Source: Craspedostauros australis
Lineage: Eukaryota; Bacillariophyta; Bacillariophyceae; Mastogloiales; Achnanthaceae
NCBI GenBank assembly: GCA_026770025.1
Contig: JAMXDE010000003.1
Location: 806,001 to 870,000, forward strand
Reading direction: 5' to 3'
DNA: 64,000 nucleotides
Below are positions 10,396 to 21,400 of this stretch, one piece after another. How positions within the stretch are numbered: the first letter of the stretch is position 1; every line of letters begins with the position of its first letter. The notes under the pieces are model-generated. The model worked only from the letters and a program-made list of their open reading frames with translations, made no database searches and was not told the origin of the DNA. The translations under genes and the position numbers were made by a program.

Positions 10396-11554
10396 ATGGA
10401 GGTCGAGATTGCCCACTCTGGTATGCAAATTGTGGGTCGCGACGTGGACATGCTCACTTGCATGGAGCAACCCCCATGGCTCACCATCCTTTTCCGCAGG
10501 ACGTATGGGACCAGCATCGCAGTGGCTTCTGCAGTATGGACAGCACTGACACAAGACGGGCTGCTACCAGGCAACACCACAATCAACCACATGCTTGGTG
10601 CACTCGTATTCCTGAAGCAATACAGTCCATGGGAGATTCTTTCAGTGATGCTGAATAGGGATCGCAGAACATTGATGAAGTGGACATGGATTGTTTTGGA
10701 AGGCATTGCGCGACTGAGCAGAACAAAGGTGAGTGAACTTGGTGCTGTGTGCGGAGATGGCTTGAATGCGTGTGCTTGCCTGACATGCCTCACATCCCTT
10801 GCACATGCTCAAGTTCCTTTTTGTATCACTGCAGATCAGAATAGAGGAACGCAAGAATGGCAGTGTTGGTCACAACACTGTTTTCATGTCCGTGGATGGC
10901 ACCGACTTTCGGATTGTGGAGCCCAATCCTTTCGACACAGATTGGTACTCTCACAAATTCAATGGGGCAGGCCTCAGATACGAGACTGGTGTGTGCATTC
11001 AGACTGGCCATCTTGTTTGGGTCGAGGGTCCATTTCCATGTGGGGAGTGGAATGATGTAACCATTTTTCGACGCAAGCTGAGGCAGGAACTGGATGAAGG
11101 GGAGCAGGTGATTGCGGATCAAGGCTACAGGGGTGAGCCTTCGTGTTGCATTGAGAGGACCAGATACAATGGAGTGATACGTGCAAGGCACGAAACAGTT
11201 CACAAACGCTTCAAAAACTGGAAGTGCTTGCGGGTGGAGTGGCGGCACCAACTTTGCAAACACCAACTGGCAATGTATGCCATCGCAGCTATCACACAAT
11301 TCGAACTGCAGGATGAAAATCCTTTGTTTGACCTGCAGGAGACCATGGCAGATATCAGGGAAATGGAGAATTGGGTGGCATCACTGGCGCCCCCCTCAGG
11401 AGCAGACACCTCACGGGAGGTGGATATGGAGGAAATGGTGGAGGACGAAGGCAGAAGCGAGGAGACCAACAGCGCAACAAGTGAGGGCATCAGCAGCAGC
11501 AGTACAATGAGTGATGGCACAAGCAGCGATGACAGCAGCTCTGGACGGGAGTAA
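10396..11554 (+). CDS. PIF/Harbinger-type DDE transposase (DDE_Tnp_4 superfamily nuclease)
   Basis: Two exons: 10396-10728 and 10835-11554. The donor is AACAAAG|GTGAGT, the acceptor TCACTGCAG|ATC, and the 106-bp intron is phase 0; the product is 350 aa. The N-terminal ~110 residues are helical and hold the expected HTH-like region (LGALVFLKQYSPW). The nuclease core shows SVDGTDFRI (first Asp, residue 132 or 135), GPFPCGEWND, VIADQGYRG (second Asp, 206) and ARHETVHKRFK (Glu, 231), the order and wording typical of Harbinger DDE enzymes. The C-terminal ~70 residues are acidic and Ser-rich. All catalytic positions are present and the frame is open, so the gene looks functional. It would catalyse cut-and-paste excision and insertion, usually with a partner DNA-binding protein. 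Confidence 0.92.
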
Positions 11555-14173
11555 GCCGTCTGGCACATAATAGAATGTTATCACATAGTCCCCACCTCAA
11601 TCTCGTATCGTTCATCTGGTGTTGCACAAGTAGCTGCGTTGTTGTTAGTCATTTGCGTTGATGGCGATACCTGCAATGGAGTTTGTTGTGGCTGTCAGTG
11701 AATTGCAGAAGAGTGCGTACGCATGTGCGAGCACCCATGTCGTGAGAAGGAAAACGGAAAACAACACAGGCACCTCCAGAGAAAAGACTACAACAAGCAT
11801 GTAGCACGAATGGCCAACACAACACTGTTATGGTTCCACAACACAATGCATGTTTAGCTGTTCACTGCAATGCACCTTGCTTGAGGGTGGCATGTAGATA
11901 ATGCGGATGTACGAAAAGGAGCATGGCATCCCCACCAGCTTCGGAGTGTTTTGCGTTGCCTAGAAGGTCGACACTAAAATGCCCCACTGTATGTTGATGA
12001 TCTCAACAGAACTGACAATACGAGCATGCACATGAACCTCATTCCCAACAACAAGGATAGTCATTGACATGTCAACGAAGGAACGAACGGCTGTACCAAC
12101 ACACCTGACAACAACAAAAGAAGGACACCAAAATCCAGAGAGACGGTGTGGACAGAATCACCTCCGTTGCAATCCTACCATGGCGGTCCTGGTCATCCGG
12201 AAACCAGGACAAGGAGTGCAAGCAAATGGACAGTTTTGTGCATGGAGGGAATGCAGCCACCCACAGGAAGCCCCTTGTTCGATCTGCATGATGGGCGAAC
12301 ACAACGTGTATCGAACGCAAATTGAGGCATACAACGAACTACAGCCAAGCATTCCATTGTTGCTGTGGCACAGTGGCAACCAAGCAACTAATTCACCGGA
12401 CATCATTGCTGGTGCAGGAAGAACTGTTCGAAGAGATGAATTCCAGTTGCATCGCATACAGGAGCCACCCATGGACGAAACACTGTTGCGGTGGTGATGT
12501 TGGTGTACCTGTTGTGGTTGTTGTTGTGATTGTGATTGTAACAGGAACAAAGTGCTCTGTGGAGCAACGATCTCTGTGGAGAGTGTTGGGGTTGTGAGTT
12601 TTGTGTGCTCTGTGCTGGCCCAAGACAGCAGCCTTGTTTTGCGCGGACCGGAGACGAAAACACGCGCAGCAAACACCGACACAGTGTAAAGTGGGGAAAT
12701 GGAGCAATGACGAAGAGCGAAAGCAACTCGGGCGAATTTTGGGGGGAAAGCACCAATTATCCAAAAAAGAACAAAAATTCCATATTCTTCCGTCGAGGAT
12801 AAGAACTAGGCGGAAACAAGCAATTTATGACTTAAACGCTATGAAATAGAGCCAATTATTGCATTTTGAACTGCCCCCCAAGGAATTCTTCGAGACTGGT
12901 GAATCCACTTCGCTGTGGGCGGACTCGCGAGTCCACTTACCATTCATGGCGCTGTTGACCTGAAGTACGACCAAGTTACATCGCAAACAATTCGGCTCCA
13001 TTGTCCATCTGGTGGGTAATAGAAGAGAACAATCCAAGTTTTCTGTTGCGTCAACGATAGTCACGCATACATTGCAGGGCTTGGGTGTGCTAAATTGAGG
13101 GTTGTGAAGGGCATTCCCTGGTGAGGGAGGATGGGGCCCGTGTTCTGGTTCCGCATCACGCACGGCTTCGATCACTCTCGGTGCTTGACGAGTTTTGGGA
13201 CTGATGCGGCGAAACAAAAAGTGAAACCGTATTGGGCCCAGCGCACTTCTATGAAAAAATGAGAATGAGAAATGCATTGATGGAAACAATCGCGACCAGC
13301 GCGCTTGTATAGACAATGATGATGTAAATGTGACGAGTAGTAGGGTCCAACACAACCAGATAGAGACACTTCTTGGGGGGGGCGGATGAGTACTTCGCTT
13401 CTTCAATTGATAGGGCTTTTCAGACGCTACTTTCGTTTCACATGACATGTGGACTGAAGAGACCAGCCAAGTACGAACTACATGCACCCAAAATCAAAAT
13501 AAGGAATGTCACGGTCATTTTCGGGATTTCTCCTCAATTCTCCCACTAATAATGAAACTGGAACCTGGGACCACGAAGAATCCCCAATAACGAAAGTAGG
13601 AGTACGGAACTTTCTATTAATTTTTTTTCAGAAACCGCCCATTTTCAACACATCAATTTTTGATTGTCTGGGTCAGCCAAAACACAAATGGACTAGCTCG
13701 ACCCTTTTCCCGTGTGTCCCTGGATGTTGCGCTCACCCATCATGACCGACATCATCACGCAAGAATCCCTCGATCGGTTCGGACACGACAGATGTCGCCA
13801 CAGATGGCAGACACCAACCAGAAATCGTGAAAAGATACGGCCGCACGAATTCTTCAACGAATCAATCAATGAGAACCGGCTCATCTCATTGTGGGAAACG
13901 TAAAGGAAGTGAAGAACAAATGCACTTGATGTCGACAAAGGAGCAACAAATGTGGAGGGGATGGCTTTGTGATGGCCAAGGCAAAGCAAAGAGACGTCGA
14001 GAGAGTGGGCAGAGTTGCGTTGCGGTGTGGACGAAAAGCCGTGAGAGCTGTCAGAGGTGATGATGGGCAGTTTGGAAGTGGACGTCGCCCAGAGAGCACA
14101 TTGCACTATTTGTGATGGCACAAACGCACAAATACAATCTCCCCCTCCTCTCTGCATCTGCACCAGCGTTGCC
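11555..14173. other. Long stretch without a recognised gene; right part of the candidate element and host flank
   Basis: Only short overlapping ORFs of no recognised content. It includes TTG/TGG-rich low-complexity sequence (12480-12560), the inverted copy of GCAGTTCAAAA at 12864-12874, and a perfect 14-bp palindrome GGACTCGCGAGTCC at 12921-12934. From about 13.7 kb it becomes the 5' flank of the next gene. Confidence 0.55.
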
Positions 14174-15400
14174 ATGAAGCTTTTCAATCAACGTACGAAT
14201 GATCGTATCATGGCGACGGTGCTGTGCGTGACAGCACTAAAAGCCGGAATCGCATCCGCCTTCCTTGGCGACTTCATCCAGCACCAGCTCCACCTCCACA
14301 ACCCAGCGTTGGTGCAACCTCATGCAGAGATCCAGGATCTCGTGGCGTGCATCACTTCCTCGGTATCACATACAGCGGCCGTTCCATGCTCACCGGCAAA
14401 GCATGACGCTGCACATTCTTCCAGTCACGACAGCCACAGTGCTGCGTCCAACAATAGAAGGAGGCAATTCCGTGTGCGCATGGACCTCAATGAACATCAA
14501 CAGGATGACCGATCTACGCTCACAGTGGATGACATGGTGATCGAGCTGCGTGCGCAATCCTCCACTCCGCAGCATGCATCTCACGGCAGTCCGTCTGGCA
14601 TGGACGAGAATCGATTGCCTTGGATGCCCGGTGCCCATGGGAGCATCCCACAGATGTCATCCGGTTCGATGCGATGCAGCATTACCCAGCCAGGCAAGTA
14701 CGTCACGTTAGATGGGACGCAGTACGTTAGACCCAAGCAGCTGCTGCAAACGGATGCACCATCATTCCGACTGGCACACGAGCAAGATCATCATCATCAC
14801 CAACAAACGTATTCTTCGACAACGGCACACCACCACGCAACGTCCACGCCAACCATCACTCGGCCGATTCAACCACAATCGCTCGAATCTCCACCTTCAT
14901 GTTCCTCCTGGGAGATTTGCTGGATCAAGGACAAGCCGGCCGGGACTCTCGTGTGCGCCATCGACATCGATCGGACCCACCAACGCAATTCGGCCGTCCT
15001 TCACTCGGGATGCATCTACATGTCATTTCCCATCTGGTCGCAGCAAGGCTTGGAGCATGTCGGATTGCCGACCAAACACCAGCTCTATGTCCGGATGGAG
15101 GATTGCATGCAACAGTACGACGATGCCATGATGCAATGGGAACGCACCAGCAACCCGATCCTCAAGGCCATGCACTGGCATCACGCCGAGCAGGCGATGT
15201 TCGAGTACGATCATCTGGATCATCGCATGTGGGAGAGCATACCGGAAACGCCGGACGACATGATCGAGTTGTGCACGCACGATTCGGCGCAGTACTTCCT
15301 CATGAAGAAGGGGATGATTTGGTCCAAGGATGCACAGCATTATCATCACGACAAGACGGGAGATCTCATGTTGGGTTGGGCCACGCTTTCTGGTGTTTGA
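14174..15400 (+). CDS. Plastid-targeted protein of unknown function
   Basis: A 408-aa frame. I chose the Met at 14174 over the frame's first Met at 14057, because it opens directly on a hydrophobic signal segment (about residues 13-28) ending AGIASAF, the diatom plastid bipartite presequence motif (ASAF). The middle is His/Ser/Gln-rich and probably disordered. The C-terminal ~150 residues are globular: WEICWIKDKPAGTLVCAI, CIYMSFPIWSQQGLEHVG, then a His- and Trp-rich helical part (MHWHHAEQAMFEYDH). I do not recognise the family. No intron is apparent. Confidence 0.75.
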   Translation: MKLFNQRTNDRIMATVLCVTALKAGIASAFLGDFIQHQLHLHNPALVQPHAEIQDLVACITSSVSHTAAVPCSPAKHDAAHSSSHDSHSAASNNRRRQFRVRMDLNEHQQDDRSTLTVDDMVIELRAQSSTPQHASHGSPSGMDENRLPWMPGAHGSIPQMSSGSMRCSITQPGKYVTLDGTQYVRPKQLLQTDAPSFRLAHEQDHHHHQQTYSSTTAHHHATSTPTITRPIQPQSLESPPSCSSWEICWIKDKPAGTLVCAIDIDRTHQRNSAVLHSGCIYMSFPIWSQQGLEHVGLPTKHQLYVRMEDCMQQYDDAMMQWERTSNPILKAMHWHHAEQAMFEYDHLDHRMWESIPETPDDMIELCTHDSAQYFLMKKGMIWSKDAQHYHHDKTGDLMLGWATLSGV

Positions 15401-15744
15401 AGAAGAGTTTGAAGAAGGGATCTGGTGCATGTTACAAGTATAGCAATACGAGTAGTGCTGCCGTAATACATACAAATGATGACCATATCAATGGCACTCT
15501 TCCCTGTTGTACTACATGTGGACCAATCTGTCGATGGTCACCATCGTGCGTTGTGATCGTCTCCCATACGATGCTGTATGGCGCAGGACCTGTTGAAGTG
15601 AAACGATTGCTAAGCTCCACAGAGTCGTAGGCGCACCCACCATACTCTGTCCTTTCCCGATGACACAATCCCGCCAAAGAGGTCCACTCCAAGTCCATGC
15701 TATCACCATCGTCAACACCATCATCATCACTGCGACTATCAGTT
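15401..15744. other. Convergent 3' intergenic region
   Basis: Lies between the 3' ends of the plastid-targeted gene (+) and TRAPPC5 (-). No feature seen. Confidence 0.6.
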
Positions 15745-16669
15745 CTACCGATCCATCGACGCGTCCCGACTCAGCACTTCCGGCGAGAATTTGACCAAAA
15801 ACACAGCCTTCTCCGACCGCACCGGCATCAACGTCGCAAAATCCATCGTGCTGGAGGTTGACGTCGCCGCCGACGCCAAGGCGTACGTCAGCGCGTGCTG
15901 CCGTTGCTGCTCCTGCAGCTGCAATTCCGATTGCTCCACGCTGTGCGCCGTGACGCGGGCTTGGAATCCAGCGCCCGCCAGGATGCCCGCGATGATGCCG
16001 CTCATGTAGGCATCAGCCGAGAGCTGTCCGAAATCGGCCGGGACGCTGATGAAGGTCGACGTCAGTGGCTCGTTGTCGATGATCATGAATTCGTCCGCGT
16101 GGTCGATGCTACGTTCCAGCGAATCGGCTGGTTTCCCAAACAGCGACTTCCAAACATGCGTCGATACGAATTGCAGAATATTCATGAGGCGGATCTCGCG
16201 TCTCGTCTTTGCATGGCGGTGGTTGTTTGGGGCAGAGAGGATTGCATGGATCGTTCGCAAGATTCAGTGAAGCGATGGCGCAAAGCAATAGGAGGAATGA
16301 AAGATGAGTACAATTGGATTGCAGCCAAAAGGGATCATCCGTGTTTGCCTCAAATCGTGTGATCAACCAACCAACCACCCTAGTCGAGTGTCCCACTTCA
16401 TATGGATTTGCGCGTGCGTTTGATCCATCCATGCATCAATGAATTGCCTATCTCACCTCTCTGGAACGATACGCCAACAATTCCAAGATCTTCAACCCAA
16501 CTCCATATCCGGACGATTCCAGCCGCCTTTCCAATTCGGAGATGCTATCCACATGATTCTGATGGTACTGCACCAGCTCGGAGTACAGATACGCAAATCC
16601 TGAGAGAGAAACGGTCTGGTCGCCAGTGCCTCGGCTGTAGTTGATCGGGAGTGGTGGTGGTGGGAGCAT
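15745..16669 (-). CDS. TRAPPC5: TRAPP complex subunit 5 (Trs31/Bet3 family)
   Basis: Two exons: 16669-16457 and 16206-15745. The donor is AGAGAG|GTGAGA, the acceptor GCAAAG|ACG, and the 250-bp intron is phase 0; the product is 224 aa. Diagnostic segments are VSLSGFAYLYSELVQY, SELERRLESSGYGVG, VWKSLFGKPADSLE, FISVPADFGQLSADAYMSG and VTAH, in the order seen in TRAPPC5. The family is a core subunit of TRAPP, the Rab1/Ypt1 guanine-exchange and tethering complex in ER-Golgi and autophagy traffic. A Gln/Ser/Ala-rich insertion (about 30 residues, after VTAHSVEQSE) precedes the final strand AVFLVKFSPEVLSRD and is longer than in animal homologues. The start at MLPPPP is the first Met near the conserved part; an upstream exon is possible. 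Confidence 0.9.
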
Positions 16670-17517
16670 CGTCAGAGCATAGTGGGCGCATGCATGTAGG
16701 TAAGCAAGAAGAATCACAGATGGAGACAAAGAGAGAGAGAGGAATAGGCAATGACAAGCACACGATGAGATCACAGAAGATATGAATAATCAAAGCACGC
16801 AAGCGTCATGTGGTATCCGTGGCGAGGTACGAGCATGCAGGCAAGACGAGACATCAGGAAGCATGGCAGAGAGTATCAAGGCTCTGCTCTGGAGAGATCA
16901 CCACGGCTCACCTTGACCCTCTGCCTCCCAACGGACGATCCAGGATGTTCTGTGGCGGTCGATTGATGTTCATTGTGTCCTCTTCTCCTCCTTCGTGTCT
17001 TCGTATCGTGGTCCTCTGCCTCCGTTTCGTTGTGTGTCCCTTGACAAGAGTGTGGCTGGAAGCGCTGGTCTGATGGGAGATGAGTTGATGTACCGATAGA
17101 GTGCTAATTTGAGCGATGAACATTCGCGACATGCCAAATGCACCAGATCTCGTTGTTGTTGTTGTCGGTGCTGCAGGAAGCTCTTTACAAATCCCACTTG
17201 TTGTATATATGCCTAATTTTCGCTTCTCTGTAACAATAGTCTACGAAAATGCTCATATTTTACAGTCTCTGTTCGACATAGTGCATTATTGGAACTCTAA
17301 TTTGCGGCGCAAACCACGACAAGAAACGAAACTCGCAGAAAAAGACCAAACCAGCACATTTCGACTGCAGAACAACAGTGGCAAAGCGCAACGAACACAC
17401 AAACGACAACAGACATCGCACACTTCCATTCCCAAAGTCGCATTGAGCAAGAACCAACGCCATCAAACCATCCACATCAATCAATCAATCCATTGATCAA
17501 GCATTCAGAAGAAAACA
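16670..17517. other. Divergent promoter region of TRAPPC5 (-) and selenoprotein K (+)
   Basis: Both genes are read away from this region. No coding sequence recognised; AC- and CAA-rich sequence just upstream of 17518. Confidence 0.55.
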
Positions 17518-18008
17518 ATGCCGTACATATCTTCCAACGGAACGGTCGGCGGACCGAAAGGCGTGGTCCGAACGATCACGGACTTCTTCATGGGGATCGT
17601 CAATTTCTTCGCTCTGTTTGTGACTGCTGTCACCAATCCTCCGCAGAGGCTGCAATCACAGAGCACGGTGCGTTGCGATGGGCCTTGTATTCGTATAATA
17701 CCTATTATATTATATGTTTCTATGGATAGAGTATCATATCATGCGATGTCATGTTGTGTCGCGCTGGTGATCGATTCCATCATGTTATTCCCACCGGGGT
17801 GTTGTCACGAACACAGCGTACTCACTGCATCATTGTTCTTCCTGCACTCTTCCTTGCATCGCCACAGTCCGCCGGATGGGGATCATCGTCGGGCAACCGC
17901 AGCGGCCCATCCAACAGAGGTTTGAATCGACGACCAGGTAGAAACATCCGCGGCATGAAGAATCTGCAAGGCAACGCAGAAGCACGCATGGGTGGGTGAG
18001 GCAGCTAA
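17518..18008 (+). CDS. SELENOK: Selenoprotein K (Sec encoded by in-frame TGA)
   Basis: Two exons: 17518-17667 and 17868-18008. The donor is GAGCACG|GTGCGT, the acceptor TCGCCACAG|TCC, and the intron is phase 0. The product is 96 aa if the TGA at 17997-17999 is read as selenocysteine (residue 94), with a TAA stop at 18006. It starts MPYISSNGTV, has a single membrane helix ITDFFMGIVNFFALFV (about 20-38), then a Gly/Ser/Pro/Arg-rich tail NRGLNRRPGRNIRGM, and ends MGG-U-GS. Human SELENOK is 94 aa with Sec at 92, the same start (M-YIS-NG) and the same GG-U-G end. Family role: ER membrane protein linked to p97/Derlin ERAD and to DHHC palmitoylation. If TGA were a stop, the protein would end at the two Gly before it. 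A GGTGAGG donor-like match overlaps the TGA, so alternative splicing there is a weaker option. Confidence 0.9.
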
Positions 18009-18479
18009 TGCCATCCACTCCTTGAAGTGCATGGCTGCCAGAAGATGATGAAGTTTCCTTGATGTATGATATCATGGGGTCTTCTTCGTTCGATGACTTG
18101 ACTCGACTCTTGTAAAGGCGTCGTGTGGAGACATCGCTGGTCTATCTCGATGATGAGTATGACTGTATGATGAAACCACACCAGCCTGCAAGAGTCGGTA
18201 GAATGACGTTGCGCACGCCAATGGTTGGCGCGCAACTGACAAACAAGGCGCATTGACATCATCTTCGCACCCTCCTGTCGCTCTGTCCCCCAACACCTCT
18301 GGAATGAAGTGATAGGAGCAACTACCAATATGTTTAGAACTAACACTAACAACAACACTAACAACAAAAGAACCATAACCTACACTACAATGCACAATGA
18401 TATGCATACAAGCAAAATCTGGACCAATGGGCACTCCCGAATGCCATGGCATTACGTACATTACCATCGCAATGGCACA
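18009..18479. other. 3' region of selenoprotein K, convergent with SEC24
   Basis: No ORF of note. Contains the SECIS candidate at 18203-18240. SEC24 ends at 18480 on the other strand. Confidence 0.6.
18203..18240 (+). promoter_or_regulatory. Candidate SECIS element for selenoprotein K
   Basis: About 200 nt after the TGA Sec codon. ATGAC (18203-18207) is followed by the 7-bp stem GTTGCGC/GCGCAAC (18208-18214 with 18230-18236), a 2-nt bulge, a 3-bp stem GCC/GGC, and a loop AATGGTT (18220-18226) that starts with unpaired AA. The 3' side closes with TGAC (18237-18240). The 5' ATGA / 3' TGA pair, and AA 13 nt after ATGA, match the SECIS quartet layout. The lower helix is not obvious by eye, and the apical loop is small. 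Confidence 0.6.
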
Positions 18480-21400
18480 TCATATGCGATTCTGCTGTAG
18501 CTTCACGGACACCTGCTGCTGCATGTCCTGCACGAAGTTGGACATACTCTTGCAATGCGGCGCGGCATCGTTGATGAGATGGTATCCCATGTCCTGATAC
18601 GACCTCGATTCCATCCCATCGCGCTGTGCCACCACGACGACGGCTGCAGCGGTGGGACGCATGGAATGCACCATGGGACCACCAAGCTCCGTGCCAGGTC
18701 CGACGCTGGAGAACATGCGCAGTTGCCACAGGAGACGTCCAAACTGCGTGTCGGAATGGCCCTGCGGATCGATCAAGGTGTTTTTGATGTTTTGCGTTTC
18801 TTCGTTGGGCACATCGCGTCCGATGTAGACATACAGCAGTGCTCCGGCATCGATGATGTACATGCCATCATCTTGCAGCGCTGTCATGCTGGGAATACAC
18901 GGCGTGGGCAATGTGACGGATAGTGAACATGCAACTTGGTCGAATGGATCGTTGCTTTGGTTGTTCGCAGCAGGTGGTGTCATCCATTGGCCGTGTTGGC
19001 TGTTGTCATTGTCACGCAGGTAGATTGGATAGACTGTTGGGCACACCAACATCAGTGCCGTGGCAGGTGACGATGCTGTGGTCGCATGGAACAAGGCATA
19101 CGCACGTTCGTCGCCGCGTGGGTTGGCCATCTGCGTGGCGACGGACGCCGTTCGTCGTGACAAGCATGGGCGCAACAGAGCGCTCTTCATGACGCCCATG
19201 CAAAACAGCGGCAAAGTCTGTCCGAGCGTGGTGAATAAATGGAGTGCATGGTACGTGGAACAAAGGAACGGAGCACCAGAGACAATGGAACGGATTGGGA
19301 TTGTTGGAAGTCAGCAAAAAGGAGTTCGTCTCTCATCGTATTGTATCATACCACACCAACATCTGTACATACGTGACATCGCAATCACAGAGCCAACAAC
19401 AACAAACTCACCTCCAAATTCTTGGCTGCGCCCGATGCGTACTTGCGTTGACATGCCATCAGCCGATTGCATCGTTCCATCAACGCCGGCGCGGACGTTT
19501 GCAACGCCTTGGCCTGCGTCTGCTCGGTGGTCGGTTGCAACAACGGCAGCATCGATTGTCGTAACATGATCGATGTCAAGCACCCGAAATCCATCGATTG
19601 CAGCACTTCAGCGGGCGTGTTGCCAATGGCCAACGCCAAGGTGGAGACGCGGACCTTGCGCTGTCCCGTGTAGGCGTTCGTGTACAGCAATGCCGTCTGG
19701 ATGAAGACAGTGCGGTCCTTGCGTGGCAATCCACCGACCTTGTGCTCGAACTCCACCATGATCTGCGTATCGGGCGTGACGCAACCAAGCTCCAATTCGG
19801 GCGTCTCCGTGAGCAGACCGGCATTCTCGCGCAGATTGCCGACGTTGCCGGCATAGAATTGTTTGATTTGGATGCCGCGGCTGACGCGGACCTTGAAGAC
19901 GGCGTCCCAACCGGAGTAGCACAGGATGGGTCGCAGCAGTTCCTTCAGCATGGTCTGTCGCCATTGGGCATCACCACGAATCCAGACGAAGCGGCCGCAC
20001 GATATGCGGCACAGTTCAGCGAGGGTGGACACTCCCACGAAGGATTGCGGACCGGACGAATGATGGATGAGAACATCGAGAACGACGGAATGTTTGGCAC
20101 ATTCCTGCGCGAGCTTGTGATAGAAGGCCGCCGAGTTTTGCTGCGACGGGGACAGCGGCTGCTTCATGTTCTGGAATGGTGTGTAGGTGGACGTTTCAGC
20201 AACCTTGTAGACGTTCTTGATGGTCTCCATGTCGGACAGATTGCCGATGCCATAATTGGGACGCCTCCACGACAACCAGATCGCCCGACCGCCGGACGTT
20301 TTCAGCGCATCCACCAAGAATCCAATGGCCGCACCTCCGCAGGTCAGAGCGTATCCTCGTGCCTGCTTATTGGCGCGCAGCGGTCTGCTCATGTCGTGCG
20401 TTTGCTTGACGAGGCGCTTGAGGTAGCCTTCGTTGCTGTCGACGTCGTCTCCCGTCTTCAACAGCTGCATGAAGGCCTTCCATTCGTCCATGCCCTCTTG
20501 CGTGCCGATGGCAAACGTCCATGCCTCAATGGGCGATGGACAGAATGGATCATCCTTGACATCGGGCGCCACGACGAATCCATCCACACCCGCTGCGGAC
20601 TTGTGCGGTAGGTACACGCCGGCCGCCGAACAGAAGGCGACACCAAATCGCGGCGTCTGCACGTTGGCCTGCCTCGCATAATGGGTTGAATACTCCCACA
20701 CGAACTGCTCCACGACGTGCATGTAATTGCGAATGCTGGGACACGTGAGATCGATGCACAGGACGGTGACGGGTCGGACAGGCGACGCGCGCGTGCAGTA
20801 GGGACCGGAAACATCGTACTCCACCGTTCCCAAGCTCGACCCGATGCCCGGCAGCACACTCGGGTTGTTGGCGCCGCACAAGTTGCACGTGGATCCGGTC
20901 GTCCAGAAGGAATTGGCGTAGCCCATGCATCGCGTGCACCTCGGCGGTTCGGTGGGAACCGACGTGACATCCGTCGGAACCGCGTGAGGATCCGTCCATT
21001 CACCTTGCACGCCTTTGGGATGCACGTACCCGGCAGAGATATCAGCAAGCGGCGAGCACATGACGGCCATGTCGATCTCTCCTGCTTGACGCCAGATCGC
21101 GCGGTCTTTGGGAACGGCGTAGACCGTGGACCGCACCAGGCGCGGTGATGCATTGCCATCGTCCTTGACGAGGAATCGTGAATCGGCCGGCGGAGGAGGA
21201 ATGCCCGTGACGAGATCGCCCGTGCTGTAACGTGCCGGTTCCGACGACATTAGGGCCTGCTTCGGGAGGTACGTTGGCACGTGGTCCTGGGGTCTTGTGC
21301 AGAGCGGTGGGTGGAAGGAGTGCGTTGTATTCGCGTGAGCAGCAGTTGACATCGAATTGGCGGTTGCATGTGCAGGCGGTGTTGGCGTGGCACTCGGATA

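Larger units (their letters stand above)
4878..12874. mobile_element. Candidate PIF/Harbinger-type DNA transposon (limits tentative)
   Basis: A DDE_Tnp_4-type transposase gene (+) and a large gene of unknown function (-) are transcribed away from each other, flanking a 1.5-kb core of degenerate tandem repeats. Two-gene organisation (transposase plus DNA-binding partner) is typical of PIF/Harbinger elements. The outer limits given here rest only on an 11-bp perfect inverted repeat (GCAGTTCAAAA, 4878-4888 and 12864-12874). No clear 3-bp target duplication flanks it, so the true ends may differ. Both genes look intact, which suggests a young element. Membership of the 801-aa gene in the element is inferred from position only. 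Confidence 0.45.

Noticed and set aside
10396-11554. Retroelement origin of the transposase region
   Set aside because: No reverse transcriptase, integrase or long terminal repeats; the catalytic motifs are those of a cut-and-paste Harbinger DDE enzyme.
18009-18110. Alternative SECIS at the ATGATGAAG sequence (18044-18052)
   Set aside because: No paired helix of suitable length and no 3' GA partner at the expected distance; the hairpin at 18203-18240 fits better.
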